From contig NZ_CANNGQ010000002.1 of NCBI RefSeq assembly GCF_947504145.1, positions 868,001 to 932,000 on the forward strand: a stretch of 64,000 bases of DNA, in the 5' to 3' direction. How positions within the stretch are numbered: position 1 is the first letter of the stretch; the number at the start of each line of letters is the position of its first letter. This stretch comes from an uncultured Microbulbifer sp. (GTDB lineage Bacteria; Pseudomonadota; Gammaproteobacteria; Pseudomonadales; Cellvibrionaceae). Under the pieces are notes generated by a model. That model was given only the letters and a program-made list of their open reading frames with translations. It was not told the origin of the DNA and did not search any database. Positions 24,479-33,383 of the stretch are shown in pieces. Made by a program: the position numbers and the translations under genes.

Positions 24479-26602
24479 ATGCCATCCAACCAACGTCTGT
24501 TTGCCGGCTCGGTGCTGGCCGTTGCTCTTACCGCTGCCAATGGGGCCATCGCCGCTGAAGCGAAAAAGTCTGAAAAACTCGAGAACGTCGAGGTAGTGGG
24601 GGAGCAGGTGGACTCCTACCTGTTGGAAGACCTGGATACCGCCACCGGCATGGGCCTGTCCATCATGGATACGCCACAGTCTGTCTCCGCTATCGGCAGC
24701 GCCCAGCTCGAAGATTTCAACCTGTACAACTTGAATGACGCGCTGCTCGCGGTGCCGGGAATTCAGGTTGAGAGCGTGGAAACCGACCGTACCTATTACT
24801 CTTCTCGCGGCTTCGATGTGGCCAACTTTCAGGTTGACGGCGTTGGCTTGCCGTCGACCTATGGCAACCGCAGCGGCGAGACCGATACCTCCGTCTACGA
24901 GCGCATTGAAGTAGTGCGCGGTGCCAACGGCCTGATGAGTGGCGCCGGCAACCCGTCTGCCACCGTGAATATGGTGCGCAAGCGTCCCACCGACGACTTA
25001 CAAATGTCCTTCAGTGCGATTGCTGGGTCCTGGAACAGCTTGCGGCTTGAGAGCGACGTTGCCGGTACCCTCACCGATGGCCTGCGTGGTCGCCTGGTGA
25101 TGACCAAAGAAGACAATGAGTCTTACCTGGATCACTACGCCATGGACAAATCCGTGGTCTACGGAGCGCTGGAAAAAGATCTCGGTGCTTCCACCCAGCT
25201 GACCCTGGGGGGTAGCTATCAGGCGAGCCTGGCGGACAGCCCTCTGTGGGGGGCGCTGCCTCTGGTGTATTCCGATGGCTCTGCCACCGATTACGATAGC
25301 TCCGCCACTACCTCCGCCGACTGGGCCTACTGGGACAATATTGAGCGCGAAGTCTTCGCCGAATTGAAGCATGAATTCAGCAACGGCTGGGACCTGAAAG
25401 GGTACTACAGCACGGCGGATATCGAAGGCGAAAGCGAACTGTTCTACATGTACAGCCTGCCGGATGCTGCAACCGATGAAGGCCTGATTGGTTACGCCAG
25501 CGCTTACACCATGGATGCTAAGCAAGACGTGTTCGATCTGCGTGTATCCGGTACCTACCAGCTGCTGGGCCGCGAGCACGATGCATTGTTCGGCTACAAC
25601 TGGTCCAAGGGTTCCACCGCCGAAGTTTCCCTGTACGACTACACCAACGGTTTCCCGTGGGTCGGTGACTTCACCGAGTGGAACGGCCAGACGCCGGTGA
25701 AACCCGTATTCACCGACGGTCTCACCGGCAGTGACTTTGATGAAGAGCAGAGTGCAATTTTTGCCGCAACCCGCTTCCGCCTCACCGACGCCGTGAGCCT
25801 TGTAGGTGGTGCCCGGGTGGCAAACTGGGAGGCCGAAGGTGAAGGCTACGGCACCACCAAGGTCACCAAGGTCGACAACATTGTGCTGCCCTACGCCGGC
25901 GTGGTGTACCGGGTAACCGACAACTACTCCCTGTACGCCAGCCACACCGAAACCTTCCGCGCCCAAGATGATCTGGCGGAAGACCTGACTTTTATCGATC
26001 CCACCGAAGGTGTGAACGATGAGTTGGGTGTGAAAGCGCAGTTCCTGGGTGGCAAACTGATGGCCACCCTGGCGTACTACCAAACCCAGCAGAACAACGT
26101 GGCGGAATTCGCCGGCCAGATCCCGGATCCAGAAAACGATCAGGTCATGATCGATTTCTACGAAGGCCGCGACTACGACAGCAACGGCTACGATCTGACC
26201 GTCAGCGGCGAGCCGGTTGAAGGCCTGCATATGGAATTCAGTTACGCCAAGGTAGATATCGAGAACAAGGCGGGTAATGGCCTGAATCGCGACTTTATCC
26301 CGGCCCAGACTGTGCGTCTGTACGCCAGTTACCGTCCGCCATTTGTGGATAGCCTGAAATTTGGTGGTGGGCTCAACTGGCAGGACGATATTTCCCGTAC
26401 CCATGCTGCAGGTCATACCATCGAGCAGGAGGCCTACGCCACCGTGCAACTGTTCGCCAACTACAAGTTGACCGAGCAACTGAGCGTTTCCCTCAATGGA
26501 GAAAACCTCACCGACGAGAAGTACATCAGCAGCCTCTACTGGGATCAGGGTTTCTACGCCGCACCGCGCAACTTCAGCGCTTCGGTCAACTGGCGCTACT
26601 GA
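24479..26602 (+). CDS. TonB-dependent siderophore receptor
   Basis: 707 residues from ATG 24479, chosen because it starts a signal peptide (VLAVALTAANGAIAAEA) and follows the Fur-regulated promoter; an upstream in-frame extension crosses that promoter. The TonB-box region is ENVEVVGEQV. The plug domain has the ferric-siderophore-receptor landmarks TPQSVSAIG, YYSSRGFDVANFQVDG and YERIEVVRGANGLMSGAGNPSATVN. A 22-strand barrel ends in Phe-Ser-Ala-Ser-Val-Asn-Trp-Arg-Tyr. It imports a ferric siderophore or similar iron chelate; the ligand is not readable. It is followed by the PepSY protein. Confidence 0.94.
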   Translation: MPSNQRLFAGSVLAVALTAANGAIAAEAKKSEKLENVEVVGEQVDSYLLEDLDTATGMGLSIMDTPQSVSAIGSAQLEDFNLYNLNDALLAVPGIQVESVETDRTYYSSRGFDVANFQVDGVGLPSTYGNRSGETDTSVYERIEVVRGANGLMSGAGNPSATVNMVRKRPTDDLQMSFSAIAGSWNSLRLESDVAGTLTDGLRGRLVMTKEDNESYLDHYAMDKSVVYGALEKDLGASTQLTLGGSYQASLADSPLWGALPLVYSDGSATDYDSSATTSADWAYWDNIEREVFAELKHEFSNGWDLKGYYSTADIEGESELFYMYSLPDAATDEGLIGYASAYTMDAKQDVFDLRVSGTYQLLGREHDALFGYNWSKGSTAEVSLYDYTNGFPWVGDFTEWNGQTPVKPVFTDGLTGSDFDEEQSAIFAATRFRLTDAVSLVGGARVANWEAEGEGYGTTKVTKVDNIVLPYAGVVYRVTDNYSLYASHTETFRAQDDLAEDLTFIDPTEGVNDELGVKAQFLGGKLMATLAYYQTQQNNVAEFAGQIPDPENDQVMIDFYEGRDYDSNGYDLTVSGEPVEGLHMEFSYAKVDIENKAGNGLNRDFIPAQTVRLYASYRPPFVDSLKFGGGLNWQDDISRTHAAGHTIEQEAYATVQLFANYKLTEQLSVSLNGENLTDEKYISSLYWDQGFYAAPRNFSASVNWRY

Positions 26603-26641
26603 TACGGTAAGCTATAGCGACGATATTTAGGGAAGTCTCAT

Positions 26642-26680
26642 GGGGCGACGGGCCAAACCACCGTTGCCCCGTTTGTGTTT
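26642..26680 (+). terminator. terminator or attenuator between receptor and PepSY genes
   Basis: Arms GGGGCGACGG (26642-26651) and CCGTTGCCCC (26661-26670) pair fully with one G-U, followed by a T-rich stretch (GTTTGTGTTTT). It probably lowers expression of the downstream PepSY gene relative to the receptor. Confidence 0.75.
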
Positions 26681-26700
26681 TATAAACCATCAAAAGAACC

Positions 26701-27828
26701 ATGAATAAAACCCTGTTCAAACTGCACAGCTGGATGGCCCTGGTGGCCTTTGTTCCACTTCTGGTGATCTGTATCACCGGCAGTATTCTCGTGTTCAAGC
26801 ACGAGATCGATTCCATGCTGCTGGCGGACAAGGTGCGGGTAGAATCCGGTGGCCGCGAGCGTCTTGGCCTGGATGTGCTGGAAGCCTCGGTACACAGCAA
26901 CTTCCCGGATTATGAAGTGGTTGGCTGGGCACTGTTTCAGGACAAAGATCGTGCAGACCTGGTATACACCATGCAGCACGGCACCGACGAATGGACCTAT
27001 GCGCTGCTGGACCAGTACACCGGTGAGCCGCTGCGCCCGCCCATGGGACTGACCCACCATCTCACCGACTGGCTACTTGAGCTGCATTTCACGCTGCTGC
27101 TGGATGACTGGGGCATGCTGATCAGCAGTATTTTCTCAATCCTGCTGTGCCTGTTGGGGATCACGGGGTTTATTCTGTACCGCAAATTCTGGAAGAACTT
27201 TTTCACCCTGCGCTGGAATGCGCGGATGATCGTGTACTTTTCGGATCTGCATAAAATGACCGGCATCATCGGTGCACCGGTTTTGCTGATTCTCGGTTTC
27301 ACCGGGGCCTGGTGGAACATCACGCATTTCGCCCATGAGATGGAAGAGCACGCGGACGGTCATGAGCACTACAAAATGGCCGAGCGGCTGTACAGTGATG
27401 ACCTCAACCTGCAGGGGTTGATGGACGATACCGGCAAGCGTATCCAGAATTTCGAGACCACGTACATCTCATTCCCCTGGGAGCCGGGTAAAAACCTCAC
27501 TTTCTGGGGGGATGTGCATCCCGACAATCCGCTGACCAGCGAATACGCTAGCAACATTACCTACAACGCGCAGAGTGGCGAGCATATGCTCAGTTACGAT
27601 ATTCGCGACGCCTCCCTGGGCGCAGTGATTGTCGACAGCTATCGCCGCCTGCACTTTGGCAACTTTGCCGGTCTGGTGAGCAAGATCCTCTGGTGTGTGA
27701 TTGGCTTGGCACCGCTGCTGCTGTCCATCACCGGTATCTACATCTGGTACCAGCGCCGCGAGAAACGCCGCAACGCCCGCGTCAAGCGCCGGGCCAAGGC
27801 AGCGCAGCTGGCGGGCGCGGCCGCCTGA
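26701..27828 (+). CDS. PepSY-associated transmembrane protein (putative siderophore reductase)
   Basis: 375 residues. N-terminal helix LHSWMALVAFVPLLVICITGSILVFKHEID, paired helices near 145-175 and 190-220 and a last one near 335-355 match the PepSY-TM (PiuB/FpvG-like) family. Conserved His occur in the helices (HKMTGIIGAPVLLILGFTGAWWN, RLHFGNF). Family members act in the inner membrane in ferric-siderophore reduction or iron release. It lies about 100 bases downstream of a TonB-dependent siderophore receptor, the usual arrangement. The C-terminus is basic and cytoplasmic. Confidence 0.88.
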   Translation: MNKTLFKLHSWMALVAFVPLLVICITGSILVFKHEIDSMLLADKVRVESGGRERLGLDVLEASVHSNFPDYEVVGWALFQDKDRADLVYTMQHGTDEWTYALLDQYTGEPLRPPMGLTHHLTDWLLELHFTLLLDDWGMLISSIFSILLCLLGITGFILYRKFWKNFFTLRWNARMIVYFSDLHKMTGIIGAPVLLILGFTGAWWNITHFAHEMEEHADGHEHYKMAERLYSDDLNLQGLMDDTGKRIQNFETTYISFPWEPGKNLTFWGDVHPDNPLTSEYASNITYNAQSGEHMLSYDIRDASLGAVIVDSYRRLHFGNFAGLVSKILWCVIGLAPLLLSITGIYIWYQRREKRRNARVKRRAKAAQLAGAAA

Positions 27829-27858
27829 TCTGACTGGCCGCCGACCAACGCATCCTTC

Positions 27859-27883
27859 AAGCCGGGTAATCCCCGGCTTTTTT
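27859..27883 (+). terminator. terminator after the PepSY gene
   Basis: Arms AAGCCGGG (27859-27866) and CCCGGCTT (27872-27879) with a five-base loop and a T-run to 27883. Confidence 0.9.
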
Positions 27884-27991
27884 GTGCCTGTGTGCCGGGA
27901 TAGTTTCTTCGGCCGGTGGCATTTGCTACCATCGTTTGGCCTTACCAAATAATGAGGTTCTGTCTGACAGAATCCTGTAGCGAGCAACCGT

Positions 27992-29188
27992 ATGAAGTTT
28001 TCTCTCCGTCTGGTCCCGGCTCTGGTAGCGGGAACCCTGATGACCATTTCCGTCTTCGGTTGTAGTGCCAGACCCAGCCCTCTGGACCAGCTGCAGCCGG
28101 CCAGCAACATGGACGAATACCGGGCCATCTCCGAGCGGCTCGACAAAATCGACCAGGCTGTGATCAAGGCCGAAGCCCAGCTGGCGGGCCTGGACGAGCC
28201 ACTCAAGCCGAAAAAGGCCAAGGGCTTCGGCTTCGATGCAGAAAAGGCGGCAACGGACAGCGCCTTCTTTGCCACACCGGAAGGGCGCCAGATTGCGGAG
28301 AATCTGCTCAGCTTCCAGACCCCGTCTGGCGGCTGGTCTAAACGCACGGATATGGGGGTGCCGCGCGAGAAGGGGTACCTGTTCGGTGTGGAGAAGAACT
28401 ACGTTCCCACCTTCGATAACCTCGCCACCAGTACCCAGTTCTGGGTGATGGTGAATGCCTGTAATGCGCTGGATGAAGCCCGCTACTGCGATTCTGCCGC
28501 CCGCGCACTCAAGTACATTCTGATCGCCCAGTACCCCAATGGCGGCTGGCCGCAGACCTTTCCGCTGCGGGGCAGGTATCACGATTACATCACTTACAAC
28601 GACACCGCCATTACCAGCCTGTTGACCATCGTCGCCGCGGCTGCCACTGACGATCCGCGGCTGGCTTTTGTGTCGGACGATTTGCGTGAACTCTCCGTGA
28701 GCAGTCTGCAGCGAGCGTTGAAGATGGTGGCGGCTACTCAGGTAGAAGTGAACGGCAAGCCGGCCATTTGGGGTGCCCAGCACCATGCGGATACTTTTGA
28801 GCCAGCTGCTGCCCGCGCTTTTGAGCCGGTGGCCCTGGCCACCAGTGAGAGTGCCGATCTGGTGTTGTTCCTGATGACGCTGGAGCACCCGCCCACGTCG
28901 ATTCAGGAGTCCATCGAAAATGCGATTGCCTGGTTTGAATCGCACCGGATCGATGGGCTGCGATACCGTCGCGGTGGCAGGCTTCCGTCATTGGTGCCTG
29001 AACAGGGTGCCGACCCGCTGTGGGCACGGTTTTACGATATCGACAGCGACCGCCCCGTTTTCGGTGACCGCGATGGCGCCGTGTATTTCGACGTGGATGA
29101 CGTATCGGAAGAGCGCCGACAGGGTTATGCCTGGTATACCGAACAGCCTTATAAAGTGCTGAAGCAATACCGAAAATGGAAACCGTAA
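27992..29188 (+). CDS. pectate lyase, PL10-like lipoprotein
   Basis: 398 residues. A lipobox (FGCSA, Cys near residue 25) predicts a membrane-anchored lipoprotein. The catalytic region shows the PL10 pattern: TPSGGWSKRTDM, YPNGGWPQTFPLRGRYHDYITYNDTAI, then IWGAQHHADTFEPAAARAFEPVALATSESADLV. PL10 enzymes cleave polygalacturonate by beta-elimination with calcium. The length is typical of a single-domain member with an N-terminal helical segment. No other pectin gene is adjacent; it is monocistronic and ends at a convergent terminator. Confidence 0.88.
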   Translation: MKFSLRLVPALVAGTLMTISVFGCSARPSPLDQLQPASNMDEYRAISERLDKIDQAVIKAEAQLAGLDEPLKPKKAKGFGFDAEKAATDSAFFATPEGRQIAENLLSFQTPSGGWSKRTDMGVPREKGYLFGVEKNYVPTFDNLATSTQFWVMVNACNALDEARYCDSAARALKYILIAQYPNGGWPQTFPLRGRYHDYITYNDTAITSLLTIVAAAATDDPRLAFVSDDLRELSVSSLQRALKMVAATQVEVNGKPAIWGAQHHADTFEPAAARAFEPVALATSESADLVLFLMTLEHPPTSIQESIENAIAWFESHRIDGLRYRRGGRLPSLVPEQGADPLWARFYDIDSDRPVFGDRDGAVYFDVDDVSEERRQGYAWYTEQPYKVLKQYRKWKP

Positions 29189-29224
29189 CGTCGAATCTTT
29201 CTGTGGAGCAGCCTGCTTGCAGGC

Positions 29225-29262
29225 GAACAAAATAACCCCGTCAAACCGGGGCTATTTTGTTC
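29225..29262. terminator. bidirectional terminator between pectate lyase and cydB
   Basis: Sixteen-base arms (29225-29240 and 29247-29262) with a single mismatch. The outer part is GAACAAAATA/TATTTTGTTC, so each strand has a T-rich tail within the stem. Confidence 0.85.
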
Positions 29263-29278
29263 CCGAACCTGAAACGGC

Positions 29279-30298
29279 TCAGTGGTAGTGCAAGTCCGTG
29301 GCCTTGCCGTGAAATACACGATAAGAGAATACCGTATACAGCAAGATCACCGGTATCACGATCACTGCCCCTACCAGAATAAACCGCAGTGATTCTCGCG
29401 CACTGGCGGCCTCCCAGATCGTCATTTCTCCGGGAACAATTTCCGGGAAAAAGCTGAAGCCCAGGCCACTAAAACACAGGGTGAAAATAGCCACGACGAT
29501 GAAAAACGGGATTGCACTGTGGCGATCGGCAGCCTTTGGCATGCGCGCCAGCAGCAGGTCGTTGCAGACAAAGCCTAAAAAACACAGCGCCGGGATCAGC
29601 AATACAAACATCACCAGCGGAAAGGTAAACCAGCGGTCAAATACCCCGGGGTTTACCAACGGGTTGATGGCGCATACCGCGATCACACCCACAAGCGTTG
29701 CGCGCCCGGTCACCCGCGTCCAGCGCACCGCACGCACTTGCAAATCCTGCTCGGTTTTCAGTACCAGCCAGGCCGAGCCGATATAACTGTAAGCTGCCGT
29801 AACGCCCAGCGCGCTGATTGCGCAAAACAAGAGCGACGGTACACTCTGGTCAAAACCCATCACATACTGCCCGAGCATATAGCCCTGGGTAAGGGTAGTG
29901 ATCAGCGAGCCGGCCTTGAAGGTGCGGTCCCAGGCGAGCTTGTGATCCACCGCTGCCTTGGCGCGGAAGTCGAATGCCACCCCGCGCATGATCAGGCCCA
30001 CCAGCATGATTGCCACCGGAATATACAGTTGCATCAGGATCAGGCTGTGGGCCGCGGGAAAGGCGATCAGCAACAGGCCAATGGCCAGCACCAGCCATGT
30101 TTCATTGGCATCCCAGAAGGGGCCGATGGAAGCGATCATGGTGTCCCGCTGCGCCTCATCCTGCTCGCCCATGGGCAGCAGGATACCTACGCCCAGGTCG
30201 TAGCCATCGAGGATCGCATAGGCCAGTACCGCCAGCCCCATCAGGCCGATAAAAATCACCGGCAGCCAGTCGTTACTGTGGTGGATGACTTCGTTCAT
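29279..30298 (-). CDS. cydB: cytochrome bd-type quinol oxidase subunit II
   Basis: 339 residues with about eight or nine transmembrane helices. Family features are an N-terminal segment with LAYAILDGYDLGVGILLP, then RDTMIASIGPFWDANETWLVLA and MRGVAFDFR, all conserved in CydB/CioB. It forms the heterodimeric inner-membrane quinol oxidase with CydA, giving high-affinity or cyanide-resistant respiration. The start overlaps the cydA stop by four bases (ATGA). No CydX-like small gene was seen after it. Confidence 0.95.
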   Translation of the reverse strand: MNEVIHHSNDWLPVIFIGLMGLAVLAYAILDGYDLGVGILLPMGEQDEAQRDTMIASIGPFWDANETWLVLAIGLLLIAFPAAHSLILMQLYIPVAIMLVGLIMRGVAFDFRAKAAVDHKLAWDRTFKAGSLITTLTQGYMLGQYVMGFDQSVPSLLFCAISALGVTAAYSYIGSAWLVLKTEQDLQVRAVRWTRVTGRATLVGVIAVCAINPLVNPGVFDRWFTFPLVMFVLLIPALCFLGFVCNDLLLARMPKAADRHSAIPFFIVVAIFTLCFSGLGFSFFPEIVPGEMTIWEAASARESLRFILVGAVIVIPVILLYTVFSYRVFHGKATDLHYH

Positions 30299-31674
30299 GG
30301 GTTACCTCCCACCGAGCGCGATTGCGGCAGATTAGTGAGGCTGCCGTCAGCGACCGGTTCGTTGGTTTCGAATTCCTCTACATGTACAGACTTTAGGGCC
30401 ATACGTTTCAGGGTGTGGATATAGGCCCACATCAGAATCACGTAAACGATCAGATACAGGGTGAGCGAGAGCCCCACATTGGCCGGCGCTATGGGGGTTA
30501 CCGCGTCGGCGGTTTTCAAAATGCCGGTAACCAGCCAGGGTTGCCGCCCCACCTCGGTAACGTACCAGCCCGCGAGTGTCGCCACCCAGCCGGAAAAAGT
30601 CATTGCCACCAGTAGCTTCAGAAACGCACGTGGCATTTGCGGACGTCGCAGTAGAAAACAGCCCAGCCAGGCCGTGGCCAACATCAGCAGTCCCATGCCC
30701 ACCATGATACGGAAGCCGAAAAACAGCGGCTTTACCGGTGGGTGATTGCCTTCGAAAGTATTCAGCCCAGGAATCTCGCCGTCGGTTTCATGGGTAAGAA
30801 TCAGGCTCGCCAGCTTGGGAATACCCACGGCAAAGTGATTGCTGCGGGTTTCCTCATCGGGTACCGCAAACAGCAGCAGCGGCGCACCTTTCTCTGTTTC
30901 CCAGACACCTTCCATGGCGGCAATCTTCTGCGGCTGGTGTTCAAAGGTGTTGAGCCCGTGCAGGTCACCCACAAATGCCTGCAGTGGTGCCAGTACTGCA
31001 GCGAGAATCAGTGCGGTTTTCAACGCGAGACACGGTGCCTTTTTTTCATCGCCCTTGAGAATGCGGTAGGCAGAAAGGCCGGCCACAAAAAACGATGCGG
31101 TCAACCCGGAGGCCAGCAGCATGTGAGAGAGGCGGTAGGGAAAAGATGGGTTGAAGATCACCTCCAGCCAGTTTGTTGCATGCACCACACCATCGCGAAT
31201 TTCATAACCGGCCGGTGTCTGCATCCAGGAATTGAGTGCGAGAATCCAGAAGGCGGAAAGGGTGGTGCCAACGGCCACCATCAATGCAGAAAAGGTGTGT
31301 AGCTTGCTCGGCACCCGTTTAATTCCGAATAGCATGATGCCGAGAAATGTGGCTTCCAGGAAAAATGCGGTGAGCACTTCGTAGCCCAATAAAGGCCCGG
31401 CGATATTCCCCACCTTTTCCATATAGCCTGGCCAGTTGGTGCCGAACTGGAACGACATGGTGATACCGCTCACTACACCCAGGGCAAACGTCAGCGCGAA
31501 TATCTTTACCCAGAATCGGTAGGCGCGCATCCATACCGGGTTGCCGGTGAAATCGAAGCGCAATTTGAAAAAGAAAAGAATCCAGCAGAGGGCAATGGTG
31601 ATGGTGGGAAACAGTATGTGAAAACTGATGTTGGTGGCGAACTGGATGCGTGACAGCATCAGGGTGTCCAGCAT
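30295..31674 (-). CDS. cydA: cytochrome bd-type quinol oxidase subunit I (short Q-loop type)
   Basis: 459 residues with nine transmembrane helices. Landmarks: MLDTLMLSRIQFATNISFHILFPT with the heme-ligand His, QFGTNWPGYMEKVGNIAGPLLGYE, KIAAMEGVWE and PLFFGFRIMVGMGLLML. It is about 60 residues shorter than E. coli CydA because the periplasmic Q-loop is short, as in CioA (cyanide-insensitive) types. It carries the hemes of the oxidase. Together with cydB and the upstream GbsR-type regulator it forms a probable gbsR-cydA-cydB unit, with GAGG before the start. Confidence 0.94.
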   Translation of the reverse strand: MLDTLMLSRIQFATNISFHILFPTITIALCWILFFFKLRFDFTGNPVWMRAYRFWVKIFALTFALGVVSGITMSFQFGTNWPGYMEKVGNIAGPLLGYEVLTAFFLEATFLGIMLFGIKRVPSKLHTFSALMVAVGTTLSAFWILALNSWMQTPAGYEIRDGVVHATNWLEVIFNPSFPYRLSHMLLASGLTASFFVAGLSAYRILKGDEKKAPCLALKTALILAAVLAPLQAFVGDLHGLNTFEHQPQKIAAMEGVWETEKGAPLLLFAVPDEETRSNHFAVGIPKLASLILTHETDGEIPGLNTFEGNHPPVKPLFFGFRIMVGMGLLMLATAWLGCFLLRRPQMPRAFLKLLVAMTFSGWVATLAGWYVTEVGRQPWLVTGILKTADAVTPIAPANVGLSLTLYLIVYVILMWAYIHTLKRMALKSVHVEEFETNEPVADGSLTNLPQSRSVGGNP

Positions 31675-31769
31675 AGATACCTCGTTGGCAGACGGCCGTC
31701 GGGGGCCGCGGATGGGTTACAGCGGATGCCTCAAACTTGGAGTGTTACCTCTTGCGCGGTTACGCCTCT

Positions 31770-31809
31770 TTGTCTCCGGTGAGGCCTCCTTGTCTCCGGT
31801 GAGGCCTCC
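31770..31809. repeat. 20-bp perfect tandem duplication
   Basis: TTGTCTCCGGTGAGGCCTCC occurs twice without a gap (31770-31789 and 31790-31809), just past the stop codon of the GbsR-type gene and upstream of cydA. Each unit contains the palindrome GAGGCCTC. Confidence 0.9.
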
Positions 31810-31811
31810 TA

Positions 31812-32366
31812 TCACTTCCCGGGTTTTTTGGCTTTCGCGCCGGCCTTTAGGTCCAGCAGTTTGTTGAGCCCGGAGCCCAGCTTCATCAGTTTTGCCAGGT
31901 CTTTGTGCTCCAGTTTGCTCAGCGTGTTGGCAAACTGGTCGAGCATTTCCAGCAGGCTGTAGACCTCCTGAATTTTTTTCTGCGCTTCGGTTTCCTGCTC
32001 GTCCCGGGGTTCGGTCAACAGCAGTTGCCGCAGCAGGGTCAGGGTGGGATCCAGCTCGCGTTTGCGGCGCTCTTCAAACACCGTGCGCGCCAGGTCCCAG
32101 ATGGAGCCGGATGCGGTGAAGTAATCCTTACGATCCCCGGGCTGGTGATGTAGTTCGATCAGCCGCCATGCCTGCAGCTCCTTCAACCCCATACTCACAT
32201 TGCCGCGGCTGATCTTCAGCGCCTCCGCCAACTGATCGGCGTTGACAGGCTTATTGTGAATGGTGAGCAGGGCAAACATCTGCCCTACCGTGCGGTTGAA
32301 CCCCCACCGGCTGCCCATTTCGCCAAAGTGCAATACGAAGGCCTGAGCCTGACTGGAAAGTTTCAT
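31812..32366 (-). CDS. GbsR/MarR-family transcriptional regulator
   Basis: 184 residues. The winged-helix N-terminal half has WGFNRTVGQMFALLTIHNKPVNADQLAEALKISRGNVSMGLKELQAWRLI, the pattern of GbsR-type MarR regulators, followed by a wing (HHQPGDRKDYF). The C-terminal helices probably dimerise, and the tail is Lys-rich. It lies 137 bases upstream of cydAB on the same strand and is likely co-transcribed. A perfect 24-bp palindrome ten bases before its start codon suggests autoregulation and control of cydAB. The signal sensed is unknown. Confidence 0.88.
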   Translation of the reverse strand: MKLSSQAQAFVLHFGEMGSRWGFNRTVGQMFALLTIHNKPVNADQLAEALKISRGNVSMGLKELQAWRLIELHHQPGDRKDYFTASGSIWDLARTVFEERRKRELDPTLTLLRQLLLTEPRDEQETEAQKKIQEVYSLLEMLDQFANTLSKLEHKDLAKLMKLGSGLNKLLDLKAGAKAKKPGK

Positions 32367-32375
32367 GATTTTCTT

Positions 32376-32399
32376 AATTTTCAGAAATTTCTGAAAATT
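32376..32399 (-). promoter_or_regulatory. perfect 24-bp palindromic operator before the GbsR-type gene
   Basis: The half-site AATTTTCAGAAA is followed immediately by its exact reverse complement. It ends ten bases upstream of the regulator start codon, where it would cover the ribosome site or core promoter. MarR/GbsR dimers bind palindromes of this size, so autorepression is likely. Confidence 0.75.
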
Positions 32400-32438
32400 G
32401 TAAACGAAGATTGATCCAAGTCAAGGAGCCTGGCATTT

Positions 32439-33344
32439 TTACTTGGCAGAGGCGAGCTCGGAGGAGGCGCGTTGTCGCCAGTCGTCTGGCACGATAAATC
32501 CACGGCTGATCTCGCCGCTGTCATCGGTGGCCGCGACACAAAGGGGGCCGCGGTCATTCAGCTGGTGGTGAAGCTTTTGCAGGTCAATGGCATGGAGAGC
32601 CAGTGGTTGTGCTGTGATCGGGTCTGGGATGCCACAGGAGGTGAGCCAGGTCTGCTTTGGTAGCTGAACCCAGCGGTAACCGGAACTCGAGAAGCATTGC
32701 AGAAACTGTGCCGTGTCTGCCCACCAGTGGTGAGCGGGTTCTGGTGAACCTTCCTGTAGTGGCGTAAACAGCCGTCCAGGCATCCGTGTCCACTGCCGCT
32801 GTGGTGTCAAACCCGTCAGTGCCAGCTGCGACTGCACTTCCGGGCTCTGGGCTATAGGTAGCTGGTGCTCGCGCATACGCGCCAGTTTGATGTCCAGCCG
32901 ATCGCGCAGGCCGGGGCCCATCCAGTGTTTGTCCACCTGCAGGTAGAACTTCACGGCCAGTTCCCAGTGTTCCAGCATATCGTCTGGGTGGTGGTGGACC
33001 AGGAAATCCAGCTCCCCCAGGGTTTTCCCTTCGTGGCGGATTGGCAGGTTGCGCGCGCGCAGGGTGTAATCCGGATGGTGTTGGAAAGCGAACGCCCAGA
33101 GGTTTTCGAAGTAGATACCCAGCCGGTGGCTGTTGAATTGCGCGAGAAAATGGGGCAGTTGTGGGTAGAGCTGCTGGTAAATTTCCGCGGACGAAAAATA
33201 GCTGTGTAATGCCTGGCGTCGCGCCGCGGGTAGCCAGGGCAGGGGGTAGTCGGGCGCTATATCATCTGCAGACAGGGCCCACAGCAGGTTTTGCCAGTGG
33301 TCCGGTGTGTGTGAGGGAAGTATTGACTTGGTCGGGTTACGCAT
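32439..33344 (-). CDS. DUF1853 family protein
   Basis: 301 residues, soluble. The DUF1853 pattern is visible: RLGIYFENLWAFAFQHHPDY, GKTLGELDFLVHHHPDDMLEHWELAVKFYLQ, then W-P-P-G/L-D-R-L-type segments (MGPGLRDRLDIKLARM). The Asp in GELDFL and the Glu/Lys in ELAVKF recall the PD-(D/E)XK nuclease core, a tentative reading. Function is not established in the family. It sits 72 bases downstream of the GbsR-type gene start on the same strand, and 39 bases after the autotransporter gene. Confidence 0.82.
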   Translation of the reverse strand: MRNPTKSILPSHTPDHWQNLLWALSADDIAPDYPLPWLPAARRQALHSYFSSAEIYQQLYPQLPHFLAQFNSHRLGIYFENLWAFAFQHHPDYTLRARNLPIRHEGKTLGELDFLVHHHPDDMLEHWELAVKFYLQVDKHWMGPGLRDRLDIKLARMREHQLPIAQSPEVQSQLALTGLTPQRQWTRMPGRLFTPLQEGSPEPAHHWWADTAQFLQCFSSSGYRWVQLPKQTWLTSCGIPDPITAQPLALHAIDLQKLHHQLNDRGPLCVAATDDSGEISRGFIVPDDWRQRASSELASAK

Positions 33345-33383
33345 CCGGCGAGTATAGGGAATTCGTCGGCGCGGGGTAATCCA

